Shown here one piece after another: positions 48,301 through 60,600 of a stretch of DNA of 64,000 nt. The stretch comes from Asterochloris sp. CNOR1. Taxonomy: Eukaryota; Chlorophyta; Trebouxiophyceae; Trebouxiales; Trebouxiaceae. The notes beneath the pieces were generated by a model. That model was not told the origin of the DNA and ran no database searches. It was given only the letters and a program-made list of their open reading frames with translations. Positions within the stretch are counted from its first letter, which is position 1; each line of letters starts with the position of its first letter. The translations under genes and the position numbers were made by a program. The stretch is from contig OZ017747.1 in NCBI GenBank assembly GCA_963969365.1, positions 3,534,001 through 3,598,000 on the forward strand, given 5' to 3'.

Positions 48301-49731
48301 GTAGAGGACCTGGTGCTGCAGATCAACGACGTGCTGAACAGGACCAACAGCGTGAGCTTGTCTGACACCCTGGGACGCCTTCTGCACATCAGAGAGGCAA
48401 ACTTTACGAAGGCCTTCTGTGTCTGAGGTGGCTTCTTGTGCACCAGACCTGAAGCCTGGCGTTGCTTCCTGCCGCCTTCAGATACAATCTGCATTCAGCG
48501 CGCGTGATACCTGGCCTTTCTGCCAGGGTTGTCCAGACGCCAGGGCTCTTCTGTTGTATGGTGGCAATCCTGCTGCGGCATGCTGCCTGCTGACTACCTT
48601 TCACCATGCTTTGGACGTGCTTTCCCCATTGCCTGCTGCAGAACTCTGGACGGAATCTCAGCCTTGTCTGTGTGCCATACACGGGCACAGGGCAGCTCAT
48701 TGCCAGCACTTGCCCATACCCCTCAGCCAGTTACAGCACCCCCTTGAGCAGCTTCAGTGCAGCCTATGGCCCGCTGGCCTGCACCAGCAACATCACTGCA
48801 ATCTGCAACGCCAACCAGACATACATTTCTGCTGCCAACTATGCAAATGCCAGCGGGTTGGCAAGCTCATCTCAGGTAAGCAACCTGCGCAGTGCATCCT
48901 GCATTGAGCCAGATCTGCAGATACTGCCTGAACTGCCCCTGCAACATGCTGCAATCTGCTCTTGCCAATGCGCAGGCTGTGATTGCAGCATCAAATGACA
49001 AATGCCTTCATGTGATGCAGGCCGTGATTGCCAACTTCCCAATACTGCAGTATGTCATCAGCTGTCAGTATGCCACTGCTACCTTCAATGCTATTGCAAG
49101 TGGCAGCTGCGGAGCCATGAGGGTAACTGGTCTCTGCATCTGCTGCTGACATGAGCTGCGCGCTTGGTGCTCTGCCTGCCTCCATTCAGATCACAGAGAT
49201 TTTGAACATCTGACCCCGGCTGCCATTCAGAACGACTTCAACTTCATGTGGACAGGCTTCATTGTGATCTCGGCTCCCTTGACCATCCTGGCTCTCCTGT
49301 GGCTCATTGGCTTCCAAAGATTCGGGCGGTCCAAGAGCAGCCAGGTGTGTCCTTGAAGGCTGGTGGATTGTGTCCTGGTCCCTGTCAGCACCCTCCACTT
49401 CTTGCTCGTCTCCACGGGCTGCTAAAACATGCATGCAATCTCACAAAAATCAGTCTGCCCTGGAGGTATTACCTGGGTGCTGTCATATACTTTTGCTGTC
49501 TAGACATCAAGCTGCCATTGGAACTAGTGCTAGGACCCTTTGCAGGATCAGCGCATGAAGGAGATGACCAAATGGGACAATGCAGCGGCTGGCGCCAGTG
49601 AGCACCCACAGCCCCAGACTGCTGTCCCCTTCACCAGACAGGGCATCGTGCCAGCGCCACAGCTGCCCATGTCTCAACAGCGATACATTCCGCTGCGCCC
49701 ACGCGGTAGGCCGCCAGCAGATCAGCAGTAG
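45330..49731 (+). CDS. Polytopic membrane glycoprotein, plant At2g12400/At2g25270-like (tweety/prominin-like layout)
   Basis: 14 exons, 586 aa: 45330-45512, 45668-45748, 46165-46355, 46564-46672, 46822-46918, 47288-47406, 47512-47566, 47692-47768, 47920-48048, 48268-48351, 48642-48875, 49021-49122, 49231-49344, 49546-49731, all in phase. A signal peptide (MGRVAAVALACIITYQAF) is followed by the family motif RRDPTNGFKAYTGGFN and five hydrophobic spans: about residues 98-124, 157-178, 260-283, 286-318 and 492-515, with two large extracellular loops. Span 1 ends in seven consecutive cysteines (LLRCCCCCCCHRGFC), a likely palmitoylation patch. The second loop has several N-glycosylation sequons (NLS, NIT, NQT, NAS). 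Function in plants is not established; topology recalls tweety chloride channels and prominins, but that is only resemblance. Intron 6 uses a GC donor. The tail is cytosolic and Pro/Gln-rich. Confidence 0.8.
48971..49038 (+). repeat. Acceptor-side exon copy in the membrane-protein gene
   Basis: GCAGGCTGTGATTGC (48973) precedes by 46 nt the true exon start GCAGGCCGTGATTGC (49019-49033); one mismatch in 15, including the acceptor. Confidence 0.75.
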
Positions 49732-50114
49732 GCAGTCACTCTCACAGGCTAGTGATTCAGATAGTGGTGTGAACTCCATCAAGCACACCTGTGCTGATGC
49801 ACACGAACATAAGCTAGCTTTTCTGGAATGAATCACAGAAGTTCAGACACAGGTCATTCAAAGCTGACACTTTGACACTTTCCTGACAGTCTGAAAAGGC
49901 GCAGGGAGGGGTCAGCGTCAGCCATGGTGTCGTGTAAGATATGCAGGTATGTAGGGCCATCTTTCAGCCACCGTCTTGCTCCAGACACGAGGCCAGTTGT
50001 GTTTCCACTGCCAATGATTATTCCTTTCGCTGCAGCCATCTTGACTAGGAAGGTGCTCTCCCTTTGCCCCAAGTAAACAAGTATGTGCGCGCGCCACGGC
50101 CGACAGCACAGCAA
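49732..50114. other. Convergent membrane-protein / PP2C 3' region
   Basis: 383 bp without a gene. TGTAA at 49933-49937 is 202 nt past the membrane-protein stop and is its likely poly(A) signal. No minus-strand TGTAA for PP2C was found here. Confidence 0.6.
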
Positions 50115-53100
50115 CTATGAAACGCCAGGGCCCAGGACAACTATGGTAAAGGTCATGTTGTCGCAGCCAATTCCCCTAGTATCGTGGGGGTTGGAGGCGA
50201 GGCAACGGTCCAGAAGCTCACAGGCTATCTGGTTCAGGCTGGCCCCTGGCCGCAGCCGCTCCAACACAAAATCGCAGGCCTCCTGGTTGCTGAGCACGTC
50301 CCACACGCCATCGCAGCCCAGCAGGAAGAACTGGTCAGCCTCAACAAGGGTGACGTGCTGAACATCCGGCTGGGCTGTGATGATTTGCTCGGCAGCCGGA
50401 AGTCCCCTGCAGAAGGAGGAATGACCAATTGTGTCTTGTGCAGCAGCTCTTGGGAAAGGGTAGCGCCTGGCAGGCTCTGCAGGGGGCAACACCCTGTCTT
50501 GCTGGGCAACACCCTGTCTTGCTGTGCACCACTTGGATCTGGGAGGACAGTGATGACTTTTGGGGGTGGCTGCCATGCCCCTGCACAAAGTTTTTATCAC
50601 TGTAGGTCTGCTTGCTATCCGAATTCTGCGTTGCTTGGGTGCATCTGACGGCTGTCAGGGCTGATTGTTCGAAGGAAGCAGGCGGCTAGTTGACTACAGG
50701 CGGCATGGGTCTCCTTCTGCTTCTGCCGTCTATGATCAGCATGAGATGGTTCCGCAGGGCCTGCACTCTGCCATTGAGGGCTCTGGAGGGCTCCAGGCGC
50801 TGGGTGAGCTCACTCCCGCCACTTGCATGATCGTTTATATGGCCTGATGTTGCCCTCCTGCAAGGGGTCTGTAACCTGCAGGCAGTGGCTGAGCTGCCCA
50901 GCATTCTGTCCCACCTGTTGCCCTTGTACTTGAGGTCGCCAATGGCACGTGACAGGTTGAGGTTGCCATTAACACGGGTCACGCCGCCGATGTCGCTCAG
51001 AAAGCCGCCTGCTGCCATGATGCGTGAGCGCTCTACCTCTGAGGCCGGCTTGTGGTCCTCTGCGAGCAGACATGCAGCATCTTGCGCGACAATTGTGTGG
51101 CCCAGCTCGTCAAGTTCCACCCCAACTGCCCAGTGCTACATCCTCAGCCAGACAGAGGTAGCTGCTGCTTGATGTTGAGCACCACCTGCAACATACTTCC
51201 CCACAGCCTGGACCTGACAGCAGAGCAACACCCAGGTGGCCCAGGTGGGGTAGCTCAATCCTGTTTCCAGTGATGGCTGCTTCTTTGTTGTACATGACTG
51301 CAAATTTCACCACTCTTCCCATGACGTCAGCCCCTGGCATGCAAGTCAAGCTGGGCCTTTATTGCTCCCACCTGAGAGGGCCACTGCCCGCCCGCCCCTA
51401 CAGAGCACGGCCCTGCTGTCCCCAGCATTGGCCACGTACAGGTCCCGCCCCCGCAGCACAGCGACCACAGCTGTGCACCCTGCCTGCAGCTTATGGTCAG
51501 GCAGCTTGTCGGCCCCGGGCAGACCCCCCCTGTACTGCGGCCGCTGCGATGCCTGCAATACCACAACTGATCATCAGCCTGCAGCCTGCATGCCTGCTGT
51601 CCCCATGTAGCCTACTCAAGCATGCTTTCTCCGCAGCCTGAGGTGCTCTGTTGAGGAAGCTGTATCTGGCCAAGCAGCTGCCTTAATCGCAGGCTGCATC
51701 GAGAGCAAGTCAGTCAGGCGCCCCACCCCAGCATGAAAGGCCAAAGACTGACAAGTACCTCCTGCTGCTGCTGGGGCGATGCCCCAGCCGGTTGCACAGT
51801 CTCCAGCGAGGGGTCTGCTGCTGCATCGATCACGGCTGTGGTCGCGGCTGAGGCGCTCGAGCTGGTGGGGCTGTCCGCCTGCAGGCAGGGCAGGAGCCAG
51901 CCCTGACGCAGCGCCTCGATGCTCAGAGTCTGCAGGTGCATGCAGGGCTGACACCAGGCTCAGCAGCAGCTGATGCTTCAGCAGACAGTGGCCTGCAGGC
52001 AGACTGCACAGGTCTGTGGCCAGCAGCAGGGACCGTGGAGCAGAGGCATCAGTGAGCAAGCGTCTGGTTCTGCAGGGAGGCAGCAGAGCTTTGTGCGTGG
52101 CGAAGCCCTGCTCATGTTTCCCACATTCGTATGGCCTGCACAGAGGCAGTAGGGAAGGTGTGCACCCGATGTACATTGCTACCTGGGCTAGAGAGGCCAG
52201 GCCGTCTGCCATGTTCCAGGCAACGCCACCTTTCCGCTTGACTGGTGCCTGAACAGCCAGCACTGCAGATAAATATGTAGTGGGAATTTTCCACTGCATT
52301 ATTTCAATCAGCATGTTGCAGTGTCACGTTGTGCAGCATTGACATGAGCTGACAATGCCCGCATGGCTACCTGCGCCTCAGATGAGGGGCTTTTTGAGCT
52401 CTCTGGGAGTGCCTGCCCCTAGTCACAAAGGCAGAGGGGTTTGGTGACAGGCCGCATGAGCTGTGCTAGGGTGCCTGACGAGCACGTGTCGGTGATGAGG
52501 CCCACCTGACCTGTCGTGCTCCAATGCTTTGTTGACAGCTTAGCTCCAGCAGTGAGGGACTGGCGTACAGCAGCTCGTCATGTCACACCCACTCTGATGC
52601 AACGCGAGGCCCACCTCCCCCTCACACTCCCATGTCTGCAGCACCATGCTCACCTGGGCAGAGTCCTCCAGCATGTGCTGGTTCTCAGGGGGACTCCTGG
52701 CTGGGCCTCTCTTGATCTCCAGAATGGCTTTCAACACGTCCAGCGCTTCGCCACTGTTCATGTTCTGTTCACCCTCATCAGGCTGCAGGTGAGGCATGGG
52801 CGGCCCTCAGAGGAGCCTGCTACCACCACCTGCTGCATCATATCAGGGCATGCAAAGTGCTGCTTGACGGCTGGCAGGGGCCAGGCCTTGCCGAAGGCTC
52901 CTTCATTGCTGGCATGCTCATGTTGGGGCCCCATGATTCAGCAGGAGAGCACAGTGGTTTACGTCTTTGGGATGCTCAGGCTGTGCTCTGCTTTGCAGAG
53001 GGCTAGGCTGCCAGCTGATGCATCTGCAAGGTCATTCCGCATCACACCTGGTTGCTGGACAGATTCTCAATCTCGCGCAAGTAGGTTTCGTCCTTCAGCA

Positions 53101-54338
53101 TAAGATCAATTTTGTGGAAGACCTCGACAAGGGAGTCTTCCACACGCCCCCTGCTGAAGGCTTCTGTCTGCATCAGCTCTCCCGCCATGTATCGCTGGCA
53201 AAAGCGTGCGACCTCACTGCAGAGCATTTGGCAGGGCGTGCATCTCACTTATGTACATGGCTGCATGGGCGAGAAGTTGCTACCATGAAAGCTGGCAGAA
53301 GCATTGGCAGAGCAACACAACTGCAAGCCCGTCAGTGTTGTGGAGAATGTACCGGCCTGGCAAGGCTGCCGGCCTGAAAGGCAAGCCTGCTGAAGGGGCG
53401 TGCCCCCCTGCCATGCATTGCGATGGCAGAATTGGGTAAGATTGCTGCAGGGCAATGTCAAGGACAGCAGGACGACTGTTGTAGAGTCAGAACAGCAGCA
53501 TGGCTTCAGCATCTGCAACGAGGGGGAGCAACAAGTGGCGATTGCTGCTGAGGGCTCAGCAGCTGCAGCATGGCCACCTAGCAGACATGCGGGGGCAGTC
53601 TGGGCAGACTGCTGCAGGCACTGCTGTCACAAGCATGCAACATCAATTCGAAGGTGATACGTCAAACGCAACAGCTTTGGGAGGAGGGGGCAATTGCCGC
53701 TGAGGCCGTGCAGCTGCTGTGCGCTTGCTCAGCTGGCATGCAGACTGCTGGCCTGAGCAGGCTGCACCCAGCTTGTGCCGCCGCACTAGTTTGGCTGACC
53801 CAGCATGCACATGGCATGCACACCTGCCCCCGTGGCCATCAAACACTCCAAAGATGGCGGCATCTTCTGTGTCCCCCAAATTTGTCTGAGCAATGTGTGC
53901 GTCCTCCATGGAACGCCTCCAGCCCTGCAGGGCAGCCAGAGTCAATGAGCGTACTTTGCCGCATGGGCGCTCCTGCGCAGCAAGCATGTTTTCAGCTGCC
54001 AGTATTCAAGGTTGAGGCTGCAGCTGGTGCCATGACTGGCTGTCAGTGCGCAGCCAGACTGGGTGCCCGCCCATGGTTGAGTCAGGCAGCCATGAAGCGC
54101 CAGCTTGCGTGCACCATGTTGGCACTATAGTGCACTCTTGAATCCAGGAATCAATGGCAACATCAAGGCCGCATGGCACCCAAGCAAGCAGCTGAAGCCC
54201 AGGGGTATGGATCCGGGCACGCTGTGGGATCACCTGCATGGAGGCTCCCCCAAAGACGAGCTTAAGGGGCCCATGGGACCCCATTGACCCGCTCCATGTC
54301 TCCTTAGCGGTATTCGGAGTGCTAAGATAGGCCCCCAT
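50115..54338 (-). CDS. PP2C-family Ser/Thr phosphatase, N-myristoylation signal
   Basis: Metal-dependent phosphatase (PPM family), 8 exons, 430 aa: 54234-54338, 53824-53924, 53048-53216, 52654-52782, 51759-51929, 51372-51552, 50915-51059, 50115-50406. Eleven-motif landmarks are present: [19 protein letters not shown] (metal-binding Asp), [72 protein letters not shown]; it should therefore be catalytically active. The start MGAYLSTP is the N-myristoylation signature shared by PPM1A/PPM1G-like enzymes, suggesting membrane association. Exons 4 and 5 (residues about 126-225: acidic, then Ser/Ala/Thr/Gln-rich) form an insertion between the catalytic halves, reminiscent of PPM1G. Two 20-nt perfect tandem units lie in intron 7. 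Convergent with the membrane-protein gene, divergent from SWI3. Confidence 0.95.
50484..50523. repeat. Perfect 20-nt tandem duplication in a PP2C intron
   Basis: GGGCAACACCCTGTCTTGCT twice in a row without mismatch, 78 bp from the exon edge at 50406. Recent by its identity. Confidence 0.97.
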
Positions 54339-54645
54339 GCCCTGTCACTGTCTAGGTGGCACTGCCTGCACTTGGGAGCCAATCCTCGACAAGAGCGCGA
54401 GCACGCCAGCTTAAGTTTCTTCTTGAGGTTTTACAGAGGTTTTGCAGTTGGGTCAATGATTCTGGGGGGGCAGGACCCCAGAGAGCTGCTAATGAGTGTC
54501 TTGCACCCCTGGGTGAAAGGAGAACTGCAAACAGAGCGGGTGCTTCTTCTCATGAATGCTTAATGAATAGTACCTGAGGTGCAAAGCACAGGACTTAAAA
54601 GGCCTCATGTAGTGGGAACAGCAGGCAGGCTCTGACCGGAGCAGC
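54339..54645. promoter_or_regulatory. PP2C-SWI3 divergent promoter region
   Basis: 307 bp between start codons; no further gene. Slightly lower GC than the coding regions and a G7 run near 54463. No clear core-promoter motif. Confidence 0.5.
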
Positions 54646-57600
54646 ATGGCACCCACTGGAAGGGTGCAGCAGGGGCACTATGAGGTGAACGACTGGTGCA
54701 CATGCAAGACCATGCAGCTCTCTCTTGCGCTGCAGGCTGTTCAGCACAAACTGGCAAAACTGTCATTTGCTGTGCGCTATGTTGCATCTGGTGGGGGCCA
54801 AGGCAAGCCAGGGGACTGCTTACACTGCTAGCTGGCCACTGTTTGCACTAATGGAGATTCTGCTGTATGGTGATTGAGCTTAAGCCTCCCCCAGCTGCAC
54901 CCCCGCAAGGTGGCAAGGCTGCATGTGGATGCCAAGCTATGTCGCCCCCTGCAGCATCCAGAGTTCCTGGAGTCGCTGGGCCCTGTGCTGGAGGAGCTGA
55001 AGGCCAAAGTTGATGCTCCCTATGACGTCAAGCAGCTGGCGCAGCTGCTGGCACAGTTCTTGCAGTTCCAGGAGGATGCTCTGGGGATCAGAGTGAGTGC
55101 AAAGCGGCATGGCTGCCTGGCCATTGCGCTGCACAAGAGCGACCTCAAGCTATGACCAGCAGCTGCACCAGGCTGCCTGTCAAGCAGCTGCTTGAAGCCC
55201 TAATTGCTGTCACTCAGTGCTGCAGCGGTGTAGCCTGGATGGGCTAGCCTTTAAGCAGGCATGACTGCTTGGCTGCAGCACCCAGCCATTCATGGCCCAC
55301 GTAGGACCACACTGGAGAAGAGTTGGCTGTCCTCCCCATGCTGTTGCACCCATGCAGCCCCTGCCTGCAGTCCATCCAAGCACAATTCAAGCGCTTCCCC
55401 AAGATCCCTGTTGAGCTGCTGCACGACACTAGCAGGTCAGGGCCCATCTACCACCTGGGAGCCATCTGCCACCAGGCTCGCCTCCGCAATCCCAACATCA
55501 AGCGTGTGGAACTGACCAACCCTGCACAGCGGGCTCAGGTGGGGCACAATGGGCATCGTTGCAGGGGTTGTGCGGCTGCTTGGGGCTGCTTCTGGCCAGC
55601 AACTCTCTCCCGTGCTGACTTGTGAGAAGCGCACAGAATGAGCTGCATTTGCAGATATAGCAGCCCTGTGTGTGACAGCTGCATCTGCTAGTTCTTGGTG
55701 TGCAACAGGTGGACATGGTGCAGGCAAATTGTCACTGAGGTCTCATGCTGCCTGCGCTGTCTCATATGAACCTCAGCATCATCCTGCCATGCACCTCTGC
55801 TGCATGCATCTTGAAGCTCCCCTATGCTGCAGAGCATCTCCATCCTCCAGTCTTTTCGATCCTCCCTGATCCGCGAGGGCCTGCTGAAGTACCCGCGTGT
55901 GTTTGTGCAACCAAACTGCAACAGCATCACCGGCACCAATGTTGCCGAGCTGCAGCGCATAGTCACGGATCTGTCAGGGGAAGTCATCCAATCAGAGAGT
56001 AAGCGCTGCCTGTGTCCCAAGCCTGCAGAGTCAAGCTTGATGAAGGTTCTTGTTCACAGCTCCTCCAAGAACCTGTCCTGGCAGCTGGCCGGCATAAGGC
56101 CTGTCTAAGTGCTGACATGAGGCTTCCAGAATGTGAGGGCAAACAACTGAAGCGTGCACCCTGCCTGCTACAATCTAGAATCCCTGCTGTTGGCAGAGGA
56201 TCTCTGCGCTGCACTACAGCATGTGCTGGCTGTGAGACTCTGCTGTTGGCAGACACCATGGCGGCTGCAAGGCACAATGTGGCTCCGCTTGTGCAGGTCA
56301 GGCGGGCATCACACACATCGTGTACCCTTATGAGGATGGGGACCCAGACGATGGAAATGAGTACCTGCGTGTACAGAAGCTCAGGTGCGTGCGCTCTGTT
56401 ACTTGATGCATGCTGCACACAACATAACACTGCAGTTTGGGTGATAGCAGGGGCCACATGCGCAGCTGATGGTCCACAGTCCATGTTGCCAGGAGGCTGC
56501 ACGCCTGACAGTGCCATTTAGCTGAAATTGCAATTGCTATTCACCGCCGCGCCGGTTGCCCATGCCTGCATGAGGCAGCAATGGGTTACTGTTGTTGGGA
56601 TCTGCTGCGGGAGTGTGATAAGGCAGGAGTGCACCTGCAAATAAGCTGGGTGACACCAGCCTGCTGCCCATGCCTGTATGCAGGGGCAAGGAGGCATATG
56701 TGCACTGGTGGTACTCCCCCAACAGCTACAATGAGTGGATTCCGCAGGACCAGGCGGCTGAAAAGCTGGAGACGGACCAGCCAGCACGAGGTGAGCCTGC
56801 ATGGCAGGCTGTTGGCTGCCTGTCTCACTTGACTCCAGACAAAAGCATCAGGGGGCAAGCCTGTGAGGGCAGGCAAGCAGGCATATATGGCTGTATCATT
56901 TTCAATCACATGTCTGCTGCATGCTATCAAGCAGTGTAACGCGACACTGGCAGGCATGCACCTCAGCAGCATTGTTTCTCCATTGCCAGCCCCTGCCGAG
57001 TCAATTGAGTGGAGCACAACCCAATCTGCCTCGCACAGCCCGTCCCAGGTTGCAGGCGGCCATGCTGGCGCTCCCCTGCTGCAGGGCCCCGCAAGGTCTA
57101 CTTTAGGTGGTTGAAGGACTCCAAGAAGTACAATGAGTGGATGAATGCCATTGACTATGAGACTGATGAGGGTGCAGCCGAGCAGGAGCAGCGGGCAGCT
57201 GAGGCGCAGGCTGCAGAAGCGGAGGCTGCAAGTAACGCTGGTTCTTGCTGCCTGCGTGCTTGGGTGTTGCATGACATCTGTGGTCCCTTTGAGGCTCTAG
57301 CTATGCTGGGAACATGCGGGAAGTGAGGTGTCTGGTTGTGTGCCTCTGGTTTGTGTCTGCCAGGCTGACCCAGATTTGTCATCAGGTGTCTGGCTGCTGT
57401 CTGCACCCTGCAGCCCCAGTTACCCCCGCTCAGAAGAGTGGCCTTCCATGCTGGTAGCATTCACTGACAGGCACCCTCGGGGAGCTATCTGTGGTAGCTG
57501 GCCAGGACCTGCACCCTGTTCGCAAAGAGACAGACTTCGTCACCTATCGCTGCGCAGCCAGCTGCAGCAACCAGCTGCAACCTGGCGCAGGTCCTGCATG

Positions 57601-60600
57601 TAGGCATGCAGCAGCACGCCATGTCTTAGTGGAACAAATTGAGGCCCACTGCATGTACTGCCCTGCAGAGGACGAAGTCGGCGGGAAGCGTAAGCTTGAG
57701 GACGCAGCAATGGAGGCAGCCAAGCGCCCGCGCACTGATGGCCAGCCTCCCTTCCTGCCAGGTAGCACACACCACTGCCTCGTCATGTCAGCATTTGCAA
57801 TGCCTGCGGCACACGGATCTGGGAGGACTGGATCATCAAGCTCTGGCCTGCTCTCAAGTTTTGTCTTGTACAAGGCTGCATCTCTAGGGCAGCCAGGTTT
57901 CCTGTGGCTGGGTTCGGAGCATGCTGCCCACATTGTGCTGACCAATGGCACATCAAACATTCTGTACACCATGCATTGGCAACGCAGCACCCCCCTGCTA
58001 GCCACCTGCTGGCTCTGTCACATGCCGCCCTGATACTTATCTGATGCCTCACCTGCCATCCCTGGCCTTGCTGTCAGCAACGCAGACGAGAGGATGTGCT
58101 GTGCTCAAGGTGCTGCAGATGCTCACCAAAGCACAGGCTGTGCTTTTTCACAGTCCCGTGCTGAAATCACTGTGTCCCTAGCTGAAGGACTGGTTCCCGC
58201 ATACGCGCCGCGGCCCACAGTGCCACCCCTGCCCCCACCCTTCAGCCAGCAGGTGGCCCCGGGGGTTGTGCGCCACTTCAACATACAGCCCAACCACAAA
58301 ATGATCCCGGATGCCATGAGCATGATGGTGGAGCACATCTCGAGTGGGCAGCACAGCTTTCAGAGGGGCGCGCCGCCATCCTTCGAGCTGCCACCAGGTA
58401 GACTGAGGCATGCGATGAGCAGTGTGATGCTGCCTATGCAGGGGCCATGCTGAACCCCATGTGTGTATGGCACGCTTGAGCTGCTACCAGGTGTGCAGGG
58501 ATCGTGACGCAATGTTTCTGCTTGTGAGGATGCAAGATGAGATCTGGTCAGCCTGTCGTGTACAGGACTGCGTGTGCAGCCTCTCCAGTGTGCACTGGCA
58601 GCCAGATCCTTTGCCAGTCGTTGCAGGAGAGTTGATGCCCGCCGTCGGGCAACCTAGCACCGCCAGCTCAGTGGCCGGCCTGTGGCTGTGTGGGTCTGGC
58701 AGCATTCGCCTACCTCAGCCCACCAACCTGCCGTTGCTCCAGGGCACTCCTTCTCCACTTCAGGTGCAAGCGCTGCAGTCAAACACTTAGACTGGCATGC
58801 CACTGTTGCAGTCACCAAGGAAGCCAAGGAGCTGGGCCATGAGGACTACTGCATCCCTGCGCATGCAACCTGGTACCACTCCGACCGAATACATGATGTC
58901 GAGCGCCATTCGCTGCCTGAGTTCTTCAGGGCAGCCTCGGGGCCCCGCTCTGCAGAGGCAAGTTCCCTGTACCGACTGCTGTGTGAAGCACACAGTCTGG
59001 GCCCGATCTGCAGAGGCAAGCAAGGTTGCCCTCTCTCTGCCCTACACTCCTGTGTGGAGCCTGTAAGCTGAACACACGTGATGGTCACCTGCAGCTCCAG
59101 CTTCAAGACACTCTGCACCGAACATGTGATTTGTAAAGTACTCAACAAACCATGTCCTGAGGCATTATTCTGATCACAGCACTGGCCTGCCAGGGCCATA
59201 ATGAGTTCATGCAGCCCATACTGCTGCAGGGATACAGGGATCTGCGCAATGCCATCATTGAGCTCTACAGGGAGAACTGCTCACACAATCTGACAGCATC
59301 ACGCTGTCGCACAGCTCTCACAGGCAAGCCCTGGGCTTGTGATGCGGCCCTCTATAATTGAGCATGCCATGCAGCAGCGCTGTCATGTTCCCAGCTGCGT
59401 GGCCCTGGTGTTCTCAAGTCGTGTTCACAGTTGCCTCCCTGAGTGCTCTGCATTGAGATGGGTCAGGGCATGAGGAGGCTGCGGCACTGGTGGCACTAGT
59501 GAATGCGCCATTCTGGACTTACGGTCCTTGGACTCACCCCTCTTGTGTGGCTGCAGGTGACATGGCTGCCATTAGTCAGCTCCACGCCTTCCTGGAGCAC
59601 TGGGGGCTGATCAACTTTCAGGCCGAGCAGGATGCTGCAGGTGGGCTGCTCCGCACACCCCAGATGCAGCAACTTGGGCTTAGTGGCTTGTCTGAGCTCT
59701 ACAGGAGGGAACCATAGTTCTGATTGAGAGGGTACCATCCTGCTTGTCAGGTGCCCAAGGCTCAGTGCTGCTGGTACATATGACAGCGAGAAGCTCTCAG
59801 GGGCCGCTGGGCATCTGAAGCTGCCAGGGACACCTGATTGGTGCCAGATCGCTGCTAGTCTGACCTTTGCCAGCGCCTCTGTGCTGCAGGGCGCTGTGTC
59901 GACGTCATTGTCTGGTGCCCTGCTTCCTTTTGCAGGCCTGGCAAAGCCATTTCCACTGTGTGTCTGGTGGCTGCAGGGCGCCCTGTAGACGAGATCTTTG
60001 ACTTCGTGCCAGTCCAGCATCTGGATGGTCTGAGGGCAGCAGCAACTGGCGCTCACGAGCATGCAAATCTGGTGACCCGGCGGGACAGGATGGGCACTCA
60101 AAAGAATGTGCCGGCCTCAGAGCAGCAGGTGGGCCCACATGACTTGCTGTGGTTCACAGCCTGCCTTGGCAGGCGAGCACCCTGCTGCTGCTATGTGGTT
60201 GCCCTGCATGGTCTGGCCAGCCTTGCCCGGTCGCTCCTTCCTCACGTGTCAGCTTCGGGAGCCAGGCAGCCCATCTTTTGCGCCTTGCCCAGACTGACCC
60301 TCACACTCAATTGCCTCCTGCAGGCGCGCTACGTGTGCTGGGCAACAGGGCAGGACTGCACGCGCTTGCGCTTCCACTGCTTGCTGCGGCCGGACATTGA
60401 CCTCAGCCCCCAGGCCTTTGCAGATGGGAAGCTGCCCCCAGGGCTGCTGGCACAGCACTTTGTCCGCCTGGACCAGGCCGAGATCCAGGTGCGCCACACA
60501 TCGATGAGAGCAGCGGCTGCGCATCAAGGCTGGCTGGGCCTGCTGAGCACCCAATCATGATGTGCCTGGACTAGGCTGAGACGGGGGTAGGGCCTGCACC

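Noticed and set aside
58627-58763. Extra SWI3 exon starting GELMPAVGQPSTAS
   Set aside because: Joining 58397 directly to 58764 keeps the frame and SWIRM order; the segment is not conserved in the family, though alternative use is possible.
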